Part shown: positions 61,041 to 64,000 of the stretch, piece by piece
Position numbering within the stretch: position 1 is the first letter of the stretch
How the letters are laid out: every line of letters starts with the position of its first letter
Origin: Collybiopsis luxurians FD-317 M1
Taxonomy: Eukaryota > Basidiomycota > Agaricomycetes > Agaricales > Omphalotaceae
NCBI GenBank assembly: GCA_000827265.1
Contig: KN834801.1
Coordinates: forward strand, 62,001 to 126,000
Direction of reading: 5' to 3'
DNA: 64,000 nt
The notes under the pieces: model-generated
The model's database searches: none
Told to the model about the DNA's origin: nothing
The model's input: only the letters and a program-made list of their open reading frames with translations
Translations under genes and position numbers: made by a program

Positions 61041-62278
61041 TCAGGTACAGCCATATTTTGAGACCATACATTTCCAGATCAGCTTCAAAATGAAAACAGG
61101 TACAACTAAACAGTGCCAAGAGTGGGAGAACCTGAGAACAGGTAAAGCCAGAACAGGTTTAAGATTGAGCACATTAAATTGAGAACAGGTTAAAAATCCT
61201 TGAGCAGGTCAAAGTACAGATACAACTGAAAAGTGAGAACAGGTCAAACTCAGAACAGGTTGAAACTCAGACCAGGTAAAAGCTGAGAGCAGGTGAGAAC
61301 TAAGAACAGGCCTCGGTTCAGAGACATCTAGAAAGTGAGAATAGGTCTGAAAATTGGAACAGGTCTAAACTCAGAACAGATTCAAATCAGGTACAACTGA
61401 CTCCTGAGAAGTGAGAACAGGTTAGAAACTCAGCGTAGGTTCAAAAGTTAATAGCTAATTGAGTTTGCATTAGTACACAAATATGTATGCTGTATGGAAC
61501 CAGCTAACCAGCTGCAAGTCTAGCCTCCATTGTAAGTACTGCTTGGCAATAGATGTCAATCCCTCCAGTTACCATCTTCTTCTCCAAAGTCAAAGTCTCC
61601 CAGAACTTGCTTTCTTAGTGTAATTTTATCATCTTCATTCACCAGAATCCCACCTTCTTTCTCCTCTTGCACTGTTTGCTGTCCAGAGTAGTCAGGCTGC
61701 ACAGGATATAAAGCCAATTCATCAAATGGGGGGGCAAAAGGAGCATCCTCTTGTCCATAATCTGGATCTGATGCTGTTGCAATGGTATCACCTGGATCAC
61801 TATCCCAATACCCTCCATTGATTGCTTTAGTTCGGCTGAGCTCCTACAAGGACAATGGACATTTGTGCCCTTCAGTACTAAGTTTATGAAGGTTCCAGGA
61901 TGATTTGGTGCAGTCAAGTGAAATCTGGATGCGGGACTGGAAAACAATATAGGGGCAGATGTGGTGGACCATATTGCCCATATCCAGTAGGCCACTCTGT
62001 TCCAGAAAAGAAAAGATCTGCTGGAAGAGATCCAAAGTGTCTTTCCTAAAAACACTGCTGGACAAGGCAGCCAGGAGACATGTCCAAAATCCCAGGCTTC
62101 CCCAGGGCTCCCCAGGCTCCCCAGGGTTCCTGAGGTTATTTTGAAGTGCTCTCAAATTTCTTCAAAGATTCCTGGGCTTCCTAGGATTTGGGACATGTCC
62201 CCTGGTTGCCTTGGTCAGAAGTGTTTTTTCAGATGCACATAAATATGCTCTATGATGCTTGCCCCTTCTCTTGATCAC

Positions 62279-62488
62279 TCATCTTTCAGACCCATTATTC
62301 TCTTTTCCCTGGTCTCCTCTTGCATGGCTTGGCCAACCAAATTCTTTGATGGCATGCATAAAGGCTTTCTCCACTGTTGCTGACTGCTTATTGTTGGAGC
62401 AAACCAGGTATAGGATAAGCTGTGAGTACCCATTCACACATCCACAGACATAAAACCCCCATGGCCTGAGCCTCTCATTTCTGTCCAT
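62279..62488 (-). pseudogene. DDE integrase core fragment
   Basis: The frame reads RPWGFYVCGCVNGYSQLILY, then FMHAIKEFGWPSHARGDQGKEN. It matches the fungal integrase-core pattern hGxVDGYSRxxxYLxxxxNN...F...FGxPsxvRtDxGxEN. The first catalytic Asp is Asn (VNGYS), and the Arg after Ser is Gln (CGG to CAG), both G-to-A changes. Frames on either side are broken (61639-62155). Inactive. Confidence 0.65.
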
Positions 62489-63140
62489 GTGCCAGAGTGA
62501 ATTTGCACATCTAACATGGTATACACAATGCCGAATAAAGATGCCCAGGTATGTATCATCTGTCTATCTCAAAAACTACCCGGCTCTTGGATACCTCGAG
62601 GAACAGTTGGATCTTTTGTCCTTGAGTTTATCTGGTTGAAAGTCCAATACCTCGAGGGAGAGTTCAATCTTTCAGCTCAAGCTTATCCAGTCAAAGGTCC
62701 TAATGCTTGAATCATAAGTCACACAAAGTTCTTTTGGGACTGGAAAAATTGAATGCCATACTAGTTTATTATAGAAATTTTAAGTATTGAGGTTTTTCTT
62801 TCTAGTATATACTCTGCCCTGTTGCTTACCAGTATAATATTTCAACCCATCTTCATTATAGCTTGGCTTACTGTTACCTATTCTTAAAGTTAACCCTCAT
62901 TTTTCACCTGTTCTCCCATTGAACCTGTTCTCGTTTTCCACCTTTTCTCACTTTCAACCTGCTCTCAACCTCAAGCTGTTCAATTTGAAGCTGTTCCCTA
63001 GTTTCCATGTTGTACTTGTTCTAAGATAAACCTGCTCTCATTTTGCCAATCTGTTCTCATATCTCTGAATCCATTTGCCTCTTCCAACATGTTCTGAGGA
63101 TTGACCTGTTCTGCTGAATTTACTTACCTGTTCTTAAATT

Positions 63141-63825
63141 CACTATGGTGGTTCTAATTTTTCTCGGCCGTTATTATTACCGTAAATGGATTTGGAATGA
63201 ATTTTTGATTTCGAGCAAAAAAATATGCGAAATTTGGAGCTTTTTTCGCCCGATATTGGAATCGAAAAAAAGAAGACAATTGAATCTGCATTTCGCTCAA
63301 AAAAATGTTAAATATTGCTTTCTAATTTCAATTGATAAAAGGCATTGATTTCGGGCATAAAAGGATTAGAATTTCCTTTATAGTTCAATTTAGATTTCGT
63401 CGGTCATTCAATTCCTTTCACGGCCGAAAAAGGAATCCTTTTTCGATCCCAAAATGATTGTAATTACGCCTGNNNNNNNNNNNNNNNNNNNNCCCAGGTG
63501 TAACTACAATCATTTTGGGATCGAAAAAGGATTCCTTTTTCGGCCGTGAAAGGAATTGAATGACCGACGAAGTCTAAATTGAACTATAAAGGAAATTCTA
63601 ATCCTTTTATGCCCGAAATCGATGCCTTTTATCAATTGAAATTAGAAAGCAATATTTAACATTTTTTCGAGCGAAATGCAGATTTAATTCTCTTCTTTTT
63701 TCGATTCCAATATCAGGCGAAAAAAGCTCCAAATTTCGAATATTTTTTCGCTCGAAATCAAAAATTCATTCCAAATCTATTTACGGTAATAATAACAGCC
63801 GAGAAAAATCAAAACCGCTGTAGTG
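63141..63825. mobile_element. CACTA-ended foldback element, ATT target-site duplication
   Basis: It starts CACTATGGTGG and ends CCGCTGTAGTG. Inverted arms of about 330 bp flank a 20-N gap (63473-63492). ATT precedes (63138-63140) and follows (63826-63828). The 3-bp duplication and CACTA termini fit the CACTA/EnSpm superfamily; a non-autonomous palindromic derivative is inferred. Unlike its host transposon it keeps many CpG, so it inserted later. Arms differ at several positions (e.g. CATTGATTTCGGG against CATCGATTTCGGG). Confidence 0.78.
63473..63492. other. 20-N assembly gap at the centre of the foldback
   Basis: The gap sits exactly between inverted arms, where a hairpin would stall sequencing. 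Confidence 0.95.
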
Positions 63826-64000
63826 ATTGAAGGGCAACATACACCTGTTCTGTAAACCCATATTCTCCAAATTATGCTGTTCTCTGGACATATGATCTGT
63901 AGTTTGAAAGACCTGCTACTTGTCTGTAAAGTGATGCGTTGATGCAGAATATACCTGCTGATCTCAACATTACTGATCTGAGCATCAACCTGTTCTGTGT

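Larger units (their letters stand above)
61080..64000. mobile_element. Decayed DDE-integrase transposon with inverted subterminal repeat arrays (right end outside window)
   Basis: From 61080 to 61450 a degenerate motif TGAGAACAGGTTxAAA recurs about 14 times in one orientation. From 62890 to 63130 and again 63850-64000 the complement (ACCTGTTCTC) recurs. Between them lies a CpG-poor interior with a DDE integrase fragment (62279-62488, -). Inverted arrays of short repeats at both ends of a DDE element are typical of transposase-binding subterminal repeats. The right terminus is beyond the window. Confidence 0.6.

Noticed and set aside
61080..61450. CRISPR-like array of short repeats
   Set aside because: Repeats are degenerate, spacing is irregular, units recur in the opposite orientation at the other end of a transposon, and the genome is eukaryotic.
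63141..63825. Inverted arms around 20 N as a pure scaffolding artefact
   Set aside because: The arms differ at several sites, the ends are CACTA/TAGTG, and an ATT duplication flanks them. An artefact would give identical arms and no duplication.
1..64000. tRNA and rRNA genes
   Set aside because: I looked for T-loop GTTCRANNC with flanking stems and for conserved rRNA strings and saw none I could support. A covariance-model scan would be decisive.

Overview
The window looks like chromosomal DNA of a filamentous basidiomycete, most likely an Agaricomycete. The genes are split by many short introns (mostly 50-60 nt, GT..AG). The recognisable families are a DUF6533 membrane protein, GMC oxidoreductases, a Zn2Cys6/Fungal_trans regulator, single-pass S/T-rich membrane proteins and a nucleotidyltransferase-fold protein. 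Transposon debris shows CpG-directed C-to-T decay. I cannot name a species. Two assembly gaps are present (24067-24282 and 63473-63492).

Left part, 0.6-3.8 kb: a ten-exon DUF6533 gene (597-2181, +) that single-frame ORFs hide, a diverged duplicate block (2.2-3.3 kb) and the 3' end of an unrecognised gene (3359-3757, -). Then 3.8-25.2 kb is an array of four decaying repeat units. Each unit carries one copy of an S/T-rich single-pass membrane protein gene on the - strand whose cytoplasmic tail ends in a PPxY-type motif; the second copy is the most intact. Between units lie 3' fragments of a transcription-factor gene and of a GMC oxidoreductase gene, both on the - strand, as in the intact locus at 42.6-48.0 kb. 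An alpha/beta-hydrolase relic (25.3-25.96 kb) closes the array.

Middle, 26-37.8 kb: a second copy of the 2.2-3.3 kb block, a 120-bp MITE, a ~60-bp degenerate minisatellite, and a strongly CpG-depleted block (about 26.95-35.7 kb, with no CpG at all from 28,336 to 30,662). That block contains a relic of a second membrane-protein paralogue and of a PHD-finger-like protein. Two direct repeats, one CpG-depleted and one CpG-intact, show that the depletion is a C-to-T mutational process.

Gene-rich part, 37.9-58.4 kb: an intact 537-aa membrane protein with PPPSY tail (-), a disordered protein (+), a Zn2Cys6 regulator with a 6-nt microexon inside its zinc cluster (-), GMC oxidoreductase 1 (-) facing seven-TM protein 1 (+) across a 506-bp divergent promoter, seven-TM protein 2 (+, start codon ATG replaced by CTG), a nucleotidyltransferase-fold protein (-) and GMC oxidoreductase 2 (+). 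The regulator next to paired GMC and paired 7-TM genes suggests a small co-regulated, duplicated gene cluster, but the substrate is unknown.

Right part, 58.4-64 kb: a gene-poor stretch, then a decayed DDE-integrase transposon bordered by inverted arrays of a GAACAGGT-type repeat. Nested in its right array is a younger CpG-intact foldback element with CACTA...TAGTG ends and an ATT target-site duplication.
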